From contig JAUKTV010000002.1 of NCBI GenBank assembly GCA_030549205.1, forward strand, positions 2,542,001-2,606,000: a DNA stretch of 64,000 bases. Direction: 5' to 3'. Origin of the DNA: Apiosordaria backusii (Eukaryota > Ascomycota > Sordariomycetes > Sordariales > Lasiosphaeriaceae). The first letter of the stretch is position 1. The number at the start of each line of letters is the position of its first letter. The position numbers were made by a program, and so were the translations under genes. The notes beneath the pieces were generated by a model, which was not told the origin of the DNA, did not search any database, and saw only the letters and a list, made by a program, of their open reading frames with translations. This document shows, one piece after another, positions 45,133-57,815 of this stretch.

Positions 45133-48100
45133 TTAAGCCCTCCCCTTCCCCTTCCCTTTCACCTCCAAGCTGGGGAACTCTTCCTCCTTCTCCTGGTGTC
45201 CGTTCACTTTCACCTCTTCATACTCGTCCCTCAACCTCCTCTGCCTCTCCTCCTCCTCCTGCAGGCTCAACCTCAAAGCCAGCGCCAAATCATCATCCAT
45301 CTCCCCATCCACATTCACACCCAGGTCCACAACACTGTCAATACCACTCGCGCCATTATATCCGTATATGGCATCTACAGTAGTATTCGACCCTGACGCG
45401 GAAGCACTTCCCGGCGCCGACCGCCCTTACCCTTATCCTTCTTCTTGCCGCTGGGCTTTTTGGCCATCTTGACTTGATACTCCTGATACATGTCGAGATC
45501 CTCCGAGCTATGACTCTGCTCGTATTGAACAGGGGAGTAAGAATCAGTCGTCGGACCAGAGTCATTCCCGCTCTCCATCAGCGACAGTCTGATAGCTCTC
45601 TGTATCTGAGCTTCAAAGTCATCGTCACCTGCCCCTGTCTCCTCTGGCAAGGGAGCTAGAACCATCGAAGAGGTGCTTGCGCCCTCAGCGACACCAAGCC
45701 CATTATAGATACTAGGCTCAGGGGTGATTGTCTCAGCTGTGCTACTGGCACTGTTGCTTCCATTCAGCGAACTAAGATCGGCAATGGACCCGCTGGCCGT
45801 GTCGCTGGCACTGCAACGACGCTGTTCATCGAGAAGAAGTGACTCTTCCGAGATCATCTGGGCGTACTGGAGTGCTTCCTCCTCCGTAAGCTCAGCCAGG
45901 CCAACACCGAAACGTTTGCGGAGGCGATCGAGCTCTTTGTAGCGATGCTCCTGTTCCCTGCGCATCTCGGCTGCCTCGGCGGCAATGTAGGAATCTACAC
46001 CGGCTCCATCGCGACGACCAGCCAGACGGCCGTGAACGTCATTGTGATGATGACGGCGCTTACGTCCAGGTGCCTGGTTGGTAGAGCTGTAGGTCCAATA
46101 TCGCAAGAAGGTACCAAAGGCGAGAACGCCACGTAAGGTTGTCGGGTCGGGGTCCAGATAGATAGCACCGACAGCGTAGAAGTTGGCGTGCTGGAGAGCA
46201 GGATTGGATTGGAGAATGTGGCGGGAATGCGGCCTGATGGCCTGGCGTTGAGCGTCCTGACGGGCTCAACCGTCGAGGCCAGGGATCCCATGCTTGCACA
46301 AGGCCGTCACTGCCTCCATGAACAACATACAATGCTGACACGCCGAGACTGGAGATCTCGGGTGAGTCAGTCTGGATGATTCTCACCGGCTTCACCACGG
46401 GAGAAGTGTCGCGCATGTTCCACAGCACAACCGACCCGGCGCCGGTTCCGATAGCTAACAAGCGCGCCCGGCGTCCTGGAATCTCGCCTGTAGCATACCT
46501 AGACGTAGGTGTGCTAGGAGGGTCAGTGAGCTGTGAGCCTGAATGCAGAGGGTCTTCAAATGACGCCATGACGGCAAAGGTAGACAAATCCGTGGCGCTT
46601 GCTGTGATATCGGTGCTGGCATTGCTTTTAAAAGTGAACTCGGTGAGCTTCCACTCTTCAAAGTCCGGATTCGTGGCATTCTCCTCGACTTGGCGAGTAT
46701 TGAGACCAGAGCTGGTAGGTGTTTTGTCAACCCCATTCAGGACTTCTTGATTGCCAAAAATAGACGACTGAAAGGGTTGGGCGAGAGGTGTAGTCGGTCC
46801 AGAGGGCGTAGATATCAGTGGTCGGATCTCTGTTCTGACAAGCCTGAGGACCGAAGCCTGTTCACCTCTGCCATGCCCCATCGTAATGACAAAGATGCCT
46901 TCTCCAGCCCTATTCTCACTGCCGCCGGCAAAGTCAACCTCAAGCCTGCGTAACATGTCCCAGCCGAGGCACGCCTTTCTCCAATGCTCGGGCTTGTAGC
47001 GGAAGAACTTTTCAATCTCCTGAGATTCAGCAACAAGCTGTTCTTTGCTCAATCCCATAGAGTCGCAAGGGGACCGGGGCGAGTAGGAGCCGCGGACAAC
47101 ATTCCTGTCAAACTCATCAGGTCTAGCAGTACGACGAGTCGCCTCAATGAGCTCCCAGTAGGCAGTCCGACCAGAATACCAGGCATGCTTGACCATCTGT
47201 TCAAGTTTGCCCTTGACCAGAGGTGGGGCAGGAACATCTCGGAGGTAAAAGACTTCGCCCAAGGCGTTCAAAGCAACAGCCCACACACGCCCGAGAGCTT
47301 TACGCTTCAAGCTGTAGTTGTCATCCACCTTGATGTCGACAATGGGGACACCTGGACAGAGAACCCAGCGGGCGGTCATGTCGCCCTTGGAGAACCGAGG
47401 CCCAGTCGAGTCACTTCCCAGTGTGTAAGTGGTCACGACACCGAGTGTTGACCCAGCCATAATCCCCACCATAGAGTTTGTCGCCTGCATGACATTAGAT
47501 GACTTGGCGATCCAGACAGCAGAGACAGCCTCCATGAGTTCGGGGATCTTAGGAATCTCGTTTACCATGTCGATAATGGCATTGTCCTGACCAAGATACT
47601 TGCCGCGCAAGTCTCCAGCACCCTTGAAGTAAACCCGGCCGCCAGGAAACCCTTCTCCACCGACCAAGCCATACTGCTGGCTTACATCCAGAACATTCGG
47701 GACAGCGGCCAAGCCGTCGTCGAGTCCCCAGAACTCAAGGTTGGGGAACACTTCGTCAAGCTGCTGAAACGAAAATGGGTCATCAAGTCCCACCTTGTCA
47801 AGTCGACCCGTTGTCGGGTCGCTGACCGTGGCAATTCCCAGGTCGCGAGAGCCATGAATGACCTTGGGTCCCTGTCTGCCACCGCTGAAGTTTGCATGGA
47901 GGGCTGATATCATCCAAGGCAGTTTCGAGTTGTACGTCAGCACGGCGCCAGATTTCTTTGACGACTGGGTGGACTTTGCAGACGACCCTATACCACCACT
48001 CCCAGGCTTCCCACGAACCACGCTCCTGAGCAGCCGAGTCCGCAGCAGGTACTCACTGCGCCAGGAGGCTGATGTAGTCAGCCGAGTAAAGTACCGGACC

Positions 48101-48784
48101 TCGGATCGAATCTCATCGTGGCGGGACTCTCCTTCCTTATCCTCAGACCCAGTCTTCTTGGAATCGGCCACCGCATTGTGCCCGGGGAAGTATCGCAAGA
48201 AGGCAGCCCGCCAGGCATATGGAGTGGTGACAAGCGCATAGAACCGCTTCGACACTAGAGCGACAGCGCCGTGCGAGTCGGGGTGGAGGTGGGAAAGGAC
48301 TTGGGTCAGAATTTCTACAAGGTGGTCAAGTCAGCCACCGATACATACGGCTCGAGTATAGTATCAACGAACCATTGGGGAAATCAGTCAGCTGAACACT
48401 CTTGAAGTGCACGCCGTTGCTGGTGGCCTTCGAGTCTGAAGCTGAGCGAGGACTCTGACGATTGCAGGGCATCACTGATGCATTCTCATATTCCGAGATG
48501 CGCTGGCCGGCAGCAACCAGCTGGTAGCTTGCGGCAGTATCAACATTGACATCGGCATTGACACCGGCGACGCTCAATCGGTCCAGCTTGTGGTCGAGCT
48601 CGCTGACGTCAAGCACGCTGCCCCGCGCATCCGGAGAGGGGCTCCGAGCACAGCGCGGGGACTGGCTGCCTGACCGAGGGCGAGAGCTGGGGCGACGAAT
48701 GCCATGTTGAGAGGTAGCTGACGAGGTGAAGTCGTTGTTTTGGTGAGTTTCGCTGTTTGAAACCTCAGAGAGCCCTGATTGCAT
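45133..48784 (-). CDS. UFO1: F-box / beta-propeller / UIM protein resembling yeast Ufo1, with two apparent one-base frameshifts
   Basis: Likely a substrate receptor of an SCF ubiquitin ligase. Exon 1 is 48784-48373; intron 1 is 48315-48372 (GTTCGT donor, TTGTAG acceptor). Splicing restores the F-box: LTDFPN-EILTQVLSHLHPD, then AVALVSKRFYALVTTPYAWR. A WD-like propeller region follows, with VVHGGSDGLVQAWDP near 46270-46310. Intron 2 (45375-45430, GTAAGG donor, CTGTAG acceptor) leads to exon 3, 45374-45133. Two ubiquitin-interacting motifs lie at the C-terminus: FEAQIQRAIRLSLMES (about 45577-45630) and DDDLALALRLSLQEEEE (about 45250-45300), the Ufo1 layout. In exon 2 the frame slips twice, in CCC runs at 46282-46284 and 46223-46225. 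One extra C at each restores LASTVEPVRTLNARPSGRIP-RHILQSNPALQ and a 1179-residue product. Sequencing error or recent pseudogenisation are both open. Confidence 0.8.
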
Positions 48785-50966
48785 AAACCTAGTGTTTCCG
48801 TGGGAGCCAAGAAGGGGGTTCGTTCGGCTGTGCAGTTCGGGTTGCACAGTCGTTCTGTCTGCTTGGAGAAGAATGATAGGTAGAGATGTGATATCGCGGT
48901 GATGCTTGGCTCTCTAACGGTATTCCGGCGTTGTGTGTGGCTGCTTCGTTTGTTCCTTGTCGTCGCGGCAATTGATTCCAGAGTGACGTGTTCCTGGAGA
49001 GGATTTTCGCGTCGCCAACTCTGCTGGCAGGTGGCCCTACCGGGAAACCGCGGGATGTGGGCTGGGGCGCCGCTCTTGGCAACGTTCAATCTCGGGAGCT
49101 ACCCGCACAAAGGCATCCCTCAATTCAAGTCTCAACTCCAAACGTTTGATATCGGGCAAATCCAAATTCGATTATCACCTACCTAGGTATTCAGTGTCGC
49201 CGGATATCCAAGCTTCTGCCCGCGCCATCATCCATGTATCCATCTGCCTGCTGCCATCGCAACCATCTCACTTGAAGGCACAGACCTTCAAGCTCCTGTT
49301 ATCAATCAGCTCGAAAAAACGCTAAAGTCTGTGTCCTCTGTTTTCCCCCTTCATTATCTCCACGTCAAAGCAAATGCCGAGGCACAGAAAACACCCCCAG
49401 TTATCAACATCCCACTAATATCCATATCAAACAAGGACCATAGTGTACGTCAGCGCCCCTTGAATCTATCACCCGTGTCCTATCCACACCATCGTCTCAA
49501 CCAAAACGGGCCCCTTTCTCGGATCACATTCCGGAAATCTCTTGATATCAAAAAACAGAAACAATAGTAGTTCTTAAGGAACCCCATATTCGCGGCATCA
49601 CATCAACAGGTTTTGCCCATGTCCTCGCGCCACCTTCAACGGAGATTCCCGTCCGACTCCGTGCACACAGTGGATGGTGAAAAGCAAGAGGGTTAAAGTT
49701 ATCCCGCAGGGAATGGCCGCTGACATAGCAAAAAATGGAAGGGACGACGACATGGTAATAACCTCTGACCTTCACCACCGGAACGAACCCTCCAGTCTCT
49801 ACTGTAGTCTCCAGTTTCAGTCTCCAGTCTCCCGTTCCCAATCCCCAGTTTTCTCAACGGTCACCCAACACAACCCTCTCTCCACTGAGACATTTCGACC
49901 CTCCCAAGAAACAAACAAAGTGATATCTCACATTTCCAGTATTCCGAGTTCTTCGTATGTCTTGAAATGAACCACACCTCCCGACACCACGCAGAAGAGA
50001 CCGGCCCGATAGATGCTCGGGGATACATACATACATACATGATGCATGGCCACCTATCCCCATAACATACCAGATCATGCAAAATGCGTGCCATCCATCC
50101 TATCCTATCCCGTCCTATCCCATCCTTTCCTACCTCTACACCGACAATCTCAAATATTCACAAGCTTTTCTATGTACATACATACTCGGTACCATTCCGA
50201 GCTTCTTCAAGTGATGTGCTGGCAAACAACAAGAACCGAAACATCTCACTTCGGGGGGCGGGCAGTGGATACGTGGATAAGGGCACCACCTACCCTACCG
50301 AGGCCATGCGGCCCGCCCCTTGAAATTCCCACTCGTTGCTCCGTAGTGTAGTGTAGCTAATGTACAGGCTTACCTTTCCGCCGTCCCCGGTGGTAGTCTC
50401 CGTGGTGGTGGGCTTCGTAATAGGCTCCGTGTTTACCTATCACTGTCTCCATCTCCATCCCTAACCTTTGGTATATTTCCAACAATTACCGCTGGGTCAG
50501 CCAGCTATTTGTGATTACTGTACCTAAACCCCCCTTCCCCCAAACGAACCCCCAAATAATCATTATCACACCCCCCACTATCGAAATCCCAAAACCACTA
50601 AGGTGAAAAATGTTTCGAGGTCCAAATCACCGAACAAATCAGGCCATGCCAGCGTTGCTTCCTTGGTTCAACTCAAAGCTAGGTCGTCAGGACTTGTCAG
50701 CCATCAGTCAGTTACACTCCCTCCTCGGCTTCGGTTTGCCCTGGTAGTGAAGGGTAAGTACTCCATAGAGCCGTGGTAACGGAGTGCGTGCTCCTGAGTC
50801 AAGAACCACCCTCCCCCTCCCCTGAAGCCAGGGGGGCAACTGACAACACACTGTTAACCCTTGAAAGGCTGGAAATAAAACGGAGCGAGCGGGTGACGGA
50901 CTTGTCACTCAACCCCCTCTCCCGGCATTCGTTCACAAACACCCGCGGGCAGCAGCGGAGTACATA
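48785..50966. other. Intergenic region, F-box gene promoter to transposon
   Basis: About 2.2 kb. Only short frames without recognisable motifs. Simple repeats: CATA near 50026-50040 and TCCTATCC-type runs near 50096-50130. Confidence 0.5.
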
Positions 50967-51061
50967 CCCGTGCCCCAAGGAGCCCCACTATATTGGACCA
51001 CGCAAGTAGGGCACCCATATAATAGTGCTCACCGGTCTATTAGCCATACTAGTTAATTAGC
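50967..51061 (+). repeat. Left terminal inverted repeat of the Fot1/pogo-like element
   Basis: 95 bp matching the reverse complement of 52818-52912 at 89 positions; differences are C/T or A/G only. Confidence 0.9.
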
Positions 51062-52221
51062 CATTTTATTGAACCTATTAAACTAAAAACGCCGTAATCG
51101 CTTTAAAATGCTAGATCTATCGGTTATTTTGGCTGGCTTTAATTTCCTAATAGAATACCAATTACAGGCCTTTTTAACTACTTTATTCTAAGTCCTTTTA
51201 TATTAGTTATAGGCCTTTTATTTAGCAGCCTTAACCAGATGCTTTACTTTAACGAAAGCTTTATTTTTTTTTTTCCAGACTATTTCCCTTCTATCGACTA
51301 CAGTTAATACCTTCCTTAATTAAAGTAACCTTCCTTTTATTACCTTATAAGCTTTAATAACGGCTTAAGCTATTTAAATAGTACTTAGGTTTTTTTTTAT
51401 TTAAACTAGTTTAATAATAGTTATAAGCGATCTTTTAATAAACCGGTTTAGGTTATTAATAAAGTCTTTATTAAGATCCTTAAATATAGATTCCTATAGT
51501 TTATTAGTAGCCTTATTAATCTACTTAAGGATAATAGAGGTATAGAACGGTAAAGACATTGGTTTTAATAGTATAAAAGGAGAGGTTACTGGTTATATTT
51601 ATTAATATACTTTTTTAAATATAATATTAAGATTAAACGGAAAGATGCTAGTTTTAGTAAAAGTTAAAAGAATTGTCGATCTTTTAAAGGCCTAAAGTTA
51701 TATTTTTTAAATTATTCTTAAGAATTTAATCTTAATAATGTTTGTAAGGCCATTATAAATCAATATATTAATAGCCTTAGTATAGTAATGCTTAAGTAAT
51801 TAAAAGACTATAATATTAAAAGGTTAAAGATATATATAAGATTTAATAATAAACCGAAGGAAATAATGCTGTTTTCTTTATAGTATTTAATAGATTAAAT
51901 AGTATAGTAAGATTTATACCTATTAATAATAAGTAGCTATATAGTACTTACTTAAGACTTTTTAAAATGCTTATTAAAGTACTTTAGTTAATTTAAAAAA
52001 AGCTTATTGTTTAAATAGCCGGTAGAAGAGGTTAATAATATAGTCTTTAATTTTAATTCTTTTTATTAATATTAAAGTATAAGATAAAGTAGGCTAGTTA
52101 ATATTAAAAACGCTAAGTAGCTATTCCTACTAGCTAAGATAGCTTTAATAGTTATAGCTAATTCTTTATTTTTAAGAATAATAAAGTAGTAAGTTTGCTT
52201 ATATTTAATAATAATAAATTG

Positions 52222-52260
52222 ATTCTTACTTACTTTAATTTGAAATCCTATTTTGTCTAT
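52222..52260 (-). pseudogene. Transposase remnant (DDE/pogo catalytic region)
   Basis: Minus-strand reading gives NIDKIGFQIKVSK with stops close by. The spacing N-x-D-x-x-GF-x-x-x-V fits the first catalytic block of Fot1/pogo transposases, with Glu replaced by Lys, a change a C-to-T type mutation can cause. Only this short block is recognisable. Confidence 0.55.
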
Positions 52261-52817
52261 ATTCTATATATCCTTAGGTTATATTCTATACTTTTTAACG
52301 ATAGTAGAAAGTTTTCTAAAGTAGTTCTTAATAACTTTAAAATCTTTAAAGTACTTCTACTTATTGGCTATTATTTTTTAACGCTATCTATAATATCTAT
52401 AGTAGTTAATAAAGTAAGTACCTTAGTTTAGTCTAATTTATAGTAGATCGGTATATTTTTAACGGTTATACTTTACAGTAAAAATCTGGTTTATAATATT
52501 AAAAATAAACTTAAGGTATATTACTATATTTATAGCGTTAAGTTAATTAATATAATAGTAAATTACTACCTTTTCTAAGTCGCTTAAATACTTATATAGT
52601 AATTAATAGCTTTTATAAGGCCTATAGCCGTTAAGATATAATTGAAGTATACTATATTTAATACAGTATTCCTATGCAATGTATGCTACTGGCGCTATAG
52701 GAAAATCTTCCAGGTATAGAAGAGTAGCTTAAATATTGGCTTCTATTTTGAAATAGTAAAAAAGCGGTGGTTTTGGTTGAATTGGGAGGAAAAAACTATA
52801 GAAGGTTTGAAAATCTA

Positions 52818-52912
52818 GCTAATTAACTAGTATGGCTAATAGACCGGTGAGCACCACTATATAGGTGCCCTGCTTGCGTGGTCCAATATAGTAGGGCTCC
52901 TTAGGGCACGGG
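52818..52912 (-). repeat. Right terminal inverted repeat of the Fot1/pogo-like element
   Basis: 95 bp, partner of 50967-51061. Followed directly by the TA target duplication at 52913-52914. Confidence 0.9.
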
Positions 52913-52914
52913 TA

Positions 52915-55900
52915 CCACTTGCTCATTTCACCCTCTCACAAACCTACCTAGTATTTACCTATCGTTGAGTGATACCAGTTCACAGAAAAAGAAAACAGGA
53001 AGGATTGAAACAAATGGCGGGGACAGTGGGAAGGGCCGTTTCGTTTCTCGCCCCCAGTGCCCTCCTCCCCAGACTCCCCAAAAAGCCAGCCCTCAAACCC
53101 AGCCTCCTATTCTTGGGTCAGGTTCGTAGATCTCGTCAAACTCAGTGAAAGAAATCTCTTCTTCCAAGAGCTGATTATGACGATGGTGACATGCCGTCCG
53201 ACGACCGGACACCAGTCCTGCTACGTAGTCATATATGCACGCACAACCCAAAAGAACTGCTGTATACCACCTTGTCATCCCCTAAAAACCGCACCAGACA
53301 ATCGTCATCGACATGCCTAACCGACGTGACAAAAAGGCAGGTTACCGTTACCTTTGAACACGGGGATCAAAAAACTCCAGTGTATCTTATCTCTCCTTTG
53401 GGAAGTTGGCAACACAACCCATCGGTACTGCAACTAACACAACCACACAACCAAACCCGCCTGCTGCTTTTGTCACTGGCGGCAGGAAAACCCCTCGGTC
53501 TATCAGTCAGAGATTGAGGTGAATTGCACCCTAGAACTGCACCCTTTCTGCATCAAGACGCATTAGTTCAACAATTCAAAAAGCCACGAGAGGAGGGGGC
53601 GTCTCCTGCTCGTTCGTCACATCTTCTCCAGTGATGGAAGTCCAATCCAGTCCGCCTAAAAACTCCGCAGTACCAAGCCTTTTTCAAAGCACAATCCCAC
53701 AAAAAGGGAAATATGTACAGGGGCCGGGGAAGCAAGATGGCACTTGGTGCAGCCAGCAAATGCACAACAAAACTGAAAAGCTGCCAGCTGTGCTGCCTTT
53801 TAATTGGTGTGGGTAGCATCGACTTGCCTCCGCGGCACCGATTGGCAGCAATATTGAACAGGGTTGTTGGTTGAGGTAGGGAGTGAAAGTCTTGGGAAGT
53901 CTGGGAAAAGCCCATGAAAAAAAGACTCACAAAACCCATCACAATTCTCAACAGCCCATATTCTTTGGTGATCAGAATGACCAGTACGACAAGAGAATCA
54001 GACAGGAAAAAAAAGAAATCTACTATCCGTACAACCCTAGCTCCGCTGTTGTCGGATGATGCGCGTCTCGTCTCGAGAGAGATCACCGACCTGGCCAGTG
54101 CGTCCCGCGGTCCCGTAGTGCTAAAACTTCGGCAGGTGGGCCTCCTCTTTTGCTGCACCCTGTTCATTCCTGGGATGGTGGGACAAAAGAGTGTCATTGG
54201 GCGTTTCGATCCGCTTCGGGGACCCGTCTTGAGTTGTGCCAGTGTGCCCTTCTGCTATGAAAAAAGCTTGATATGTTTTGCCACGCCAACCATGATTCTG
54301 TGTGCTATTCCCAGATTGTGACTGATTCTGCGCTTTCAGGGTAGCAGTCGAGGTGGTGAACCGCTGCGTGAAATCAAGTTAACCAAGCCGGAGGTCTCGC
54401 TTGGCGAGTTCCGGCGAGTGCTTCCGGGAAGCCGAGTGAGGGGTAATCGCTGCGATGTGCATCGGGGCAGCATCAACAAGCAGGATTAGACCACTGCCGG
54501 GGCGTTTTTGGTAGCATTCTGAACGGGGAAGACAACGGTGAAAGTTGCCTTCGGGGCGGTCCTTTGGAGCCCGTTACTGCTAGGGACTGCGAGACGGGGC
54601 GACGGGGGAATGTGAGGGATAATGCCTGCGGTTTTGTCGAATGATGGTGGATGCATGGGTGGAAAACAGAGTGACGTGGTTTAGAGAGCTTTGTCTCATC
54701 AGCTCGAACCCGACAGCCAGTCTGTCAGCGAGCGAAGCGGTGAAAAACCCGGGCGGCCACACAGGCTGAAAGACCACTGGACCCGACAGCTTGGGACGAG
54801 CACCTCCACGACCGCCAACTATTGGATTCTGGCAGCAAATTAGACCAACCAACACATCTCGGTTGGCAAGTTCCAGCGTTTGTTGAAAGCCAACGCATCA
54901 CTCTTTTTGGGTCTTCGATGCCGTGCGCTAGGTGGATGCGACGCTCTTGGAGACCAACTCGAATTCCAAAAGACCTCGGCCCCACTTCGGGTTTTGATTT
55001 CAGCAGCAACAGCAAGGAAGCCAGGTTCCAGCCCGTCGGTGCCAGTGGAATCCTTAAAGCGGGGCGTTCCATATATTCTAAGGTGAGCGGCCTATCCCGT
55101 CCACAAGCTCCGTTTTGGCCAACGGCAAATGATGGCCTCTGTCCACCACATCGGCATCAAACCACACCATGACGGCATTGGAAACCAGACCCTTGAATAA
55201 CGGGCAATCGGATCTCGACCGGTGGTTTCACTTTGTCAGGTGCTGAGCGAACGAGCAAGCTTGCTTTAGTTGAGGCTGGTACTGTTTGGCTGCAAGGCAG
55301 CTTGTCTGGCGGACTTTCCGGGAGCTATCCTGCCTGGGTTCCTCAAAATTGAAAGGTGATGCATGCCAGCAAGACGAGACATTGCGGAGCGCAATTTGTC
55401 AAAGGGACGCAAGGGAACGCAGATCACGCCAGTTCAGGCGGTCCATCAGTTGTCCTCGTGGCTCTTCGGTTGGTTGCGCACGCTTGTTCTCTGTTTCTGG
55501 TAGTATAGATTAACGCGGACGGACATGCTGCGATGGCAACGTTTCGCCGGCGACTCGGTCATGATATCTGCGGCATGTCCCTTTGCCTGTGTCGTGTCAG
55601 CACTCAACTTCCCATGCTTCCAGCGCTGTGGGGGCGCTAAATCGCGCAACCTCATCCCTGAGGGAAACGGAACGGGTGGCCCGGATTGGTTGGGGGTTTT
55701 TATCCGGTATTTCGGGACACTGGAGGTCGGCGCCAATAGCATCATGTCCTCTTCACACCAGCATATGCAGTCAAGACTTATTGCAGCTCTTGCTTGGTAG
55801 ACAGGTACTGCCAGAAAGCTGGGCCAAGCGTGCCAACCAGCTGTTCGCATGGCTCCCAGAGACATGTCACCGATTAGCCTGCACCAGGCCGTACAACCAT

Positions 55901-57815
55901 CCAGTGGCTTGCTTGATTAGGCTGGTCGAACATGAACTGGCACGCACCTGCAGGACCCCAACGCGCGGGCGACTGGATGGCACACCAATGGCTTCATGAC
56001 CAAGCAGACTCTGTGGACTCTGAGGTCGCCTGTGACCACGCGTCAGGACAGTGTCCTTCGGAAGCGGCGTTATCCCACGCCAGGACATGCCACCTGGTGA
56101 GTCCTGGTTGATGTATGGAGACGGGATCATGGGATGGATGGGAGGGCGTCCGTTCCAGAATATGGCTTCCCCGTTCCGATGTACGGGCTGCTGCGTACGG
56201 GGTTCCTGGTTTCGGGGTCGGAGGCGCAGATTGCCGCTCCAGTCCGGGGGTGGACCGGCCGCTCACGCCGCGAAACTGGGAAATTTCGTGATCAAATGCC
56301 GACGGTGGCCATCCTGCGGGCGGGACGCGTAACGTTTCCCACGGCATCAATCGTGTCCCGCAATTGCATGAAGTTATCGGTACTTGTCAGCTCGACTCGG
56401 GGGCGATCGGCAGCTTCCAGAAGGCTGGACAACGTCGTGCTTGCACACCTCATCATCTCTTGTCAGTCAGGACAGCCAACGGAGGCCGAAACGGTGTTTA
56501 GGGCAATGTCTCGGCTCTGAGTGGACGGTCGGACGTGGAAGGTGGCCCACACTTGAAAATTCTGGGAGTCGGGCAATTATCCCGTTTCGACAGTGACATG
56601 GGGGTTTGCCCCGCACAACCCCAGTTATCTTGGCCTTCCAAGGGAGAGGCAAGCGAGGTGACTGGTTGCGACCAAAGTGGGTGGTTCCCAGTGTTCCCAG
56701 TGGTTCCTTCAGCCCAAGCACCTGGGATTCTGAGAGGAAGGAAGGAACTGAGGTGATGATTTGATGGCTCACGGCAGTCACCCGTAAAAAACCACCCCTC
56801 GACTGATTGATACACGATCCCTTGCGTCCTGTCAGCAGTTTGTTGTTGTTGTTGCAGCTGAGAGAAGCGGCAGAGCGGCGTGAGCATTTGTCCCGCTCGA
56901 GTCCCGTTCCTACCAGCAAAGGGAGTGGTGCCCACTCCTTGAGCCATTGCATCGGGACCAGCCAGTGGCGAATGGCGATTCGAGCTGTCGGGACCCGTCA
57001 GAGTGCATCTCTCTTCCACTTGCCTCTAACCGCAAAGATTCCAGTCCCTACTTCCTCTCAACCTGTTTTTAGCGGCGTTATGTAAATATCAGGCGCTGGG
57101 GTTCTCTTCGCGCTATTGATAAGCGGATGTGCTCTGCTGGACCTTCGGCGCGGGCTTCTCGACTTGTGCTTGCCCCATGTTCCCACATTTGGCGTGGACC
57201 ATGCCTGTCCTGTCGACACCACCGCGCTAGCCCGCTGCATGCTCCCTCGTTTCCATCTGCTGGTTCTGCTGGAGCTAGACTAGCCTCTTGCACCACTGTG
57301 CCCGAGCTGGTGGCTCCGAACACCGTACCGTCCCAGCTTTCTCCTCTTCTTAGCCCACTCCCCAGCCAACCTGCCCGGCTCCACGGTCTCTTGCTCTTTC
57401 CTCTCCTCTTTCTTCAGAGCACCAGAGCAGTGGCACATCCAACTGTTGCCATTGCTGTGTCAAATATAACCTAAACAAAACACACCACATCACTTATCAC
57501 CTATCAATCCATCATCCGCGCTGCTCCTACGCCGCAGCTGCTTGCTAGAACAACGACGGGGAAACGACCAGGGTGTCGTGAGGGAATCTAGTTGAAGTGG
57601 TTTTACCGACCGAACCAACCTAACATCTTGAATCGTTCCAAACCTCGACAGCTCCATCAATCGCCTTTCACCTCATCGACCGAGGCGTTGCGTTAGTCTT
57701 GACTCCGAATTGAGTTTCACGACAGCCAGACTAGAGAAGTTGACAGCCAGCTGTCATCCGAACTGGTCGACATATCAACCTATTAACGACTCAGCACCAC
57801 CACCTACCCACCAAC
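52915..57815. other. 4.9-kb gene-free region
   Basis: Between the transposon and the cysteine-cluster gene. Normal GC content, many overlapping short frames (the longest about 209 codons, 53568-54197 minus), none with a recognisable motif. The right end carries the promoter and leader of the downstream gene, with a CT/CA-rich stretch from about 57350. No RNA gene was recognised. Confidence 0.5.

Larger units (their letters stand above)
50967..52912 (-). mobile_element. Fot1/pogo-like DNA transposon, RIP-degraded
   Basis: A complete 1946-bp element bounded by 95-bp terminal inverted repeats (50967-51061 and 52818-52912; outer end CCCGTGCCC) and a TA dinucleotide on each side (50965-50966 and 52913-52914), the target duplication of the Tc1/mariner/pogo superfamily. 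Size fits Fot1-type elements, which carry one transposase gene. The interior is extremely AT-rich and full of stops on all frames. On the minus strand a ghost of the transposase catalytic region can be read (NIDKIGFQIKV at about 52224-52257, comparable with the N-x-DE-x-GF-x-x-G-V motif of pogo DDE transposases). The two terminal repeats differ at six positions, all transitions, as expected from RIP. The copy cannot be active. Confidence 0.9.

Noticed and set aside
45375..45430. A third apparent frameshift in the F-box gene, healed by one G
   Set aside because: A 56-nt intron with GTAAGG donor and CTGTAG acceptor explains the frame change and joins to IYGYNGASGIDSVVDLG without altering the sequence.
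53568..54197. 209-codon open frame on the minus strand
   Set aside because: Composition and competing frames look random; a short hydrophobic stretch derives from an A-rich run on the other strand.
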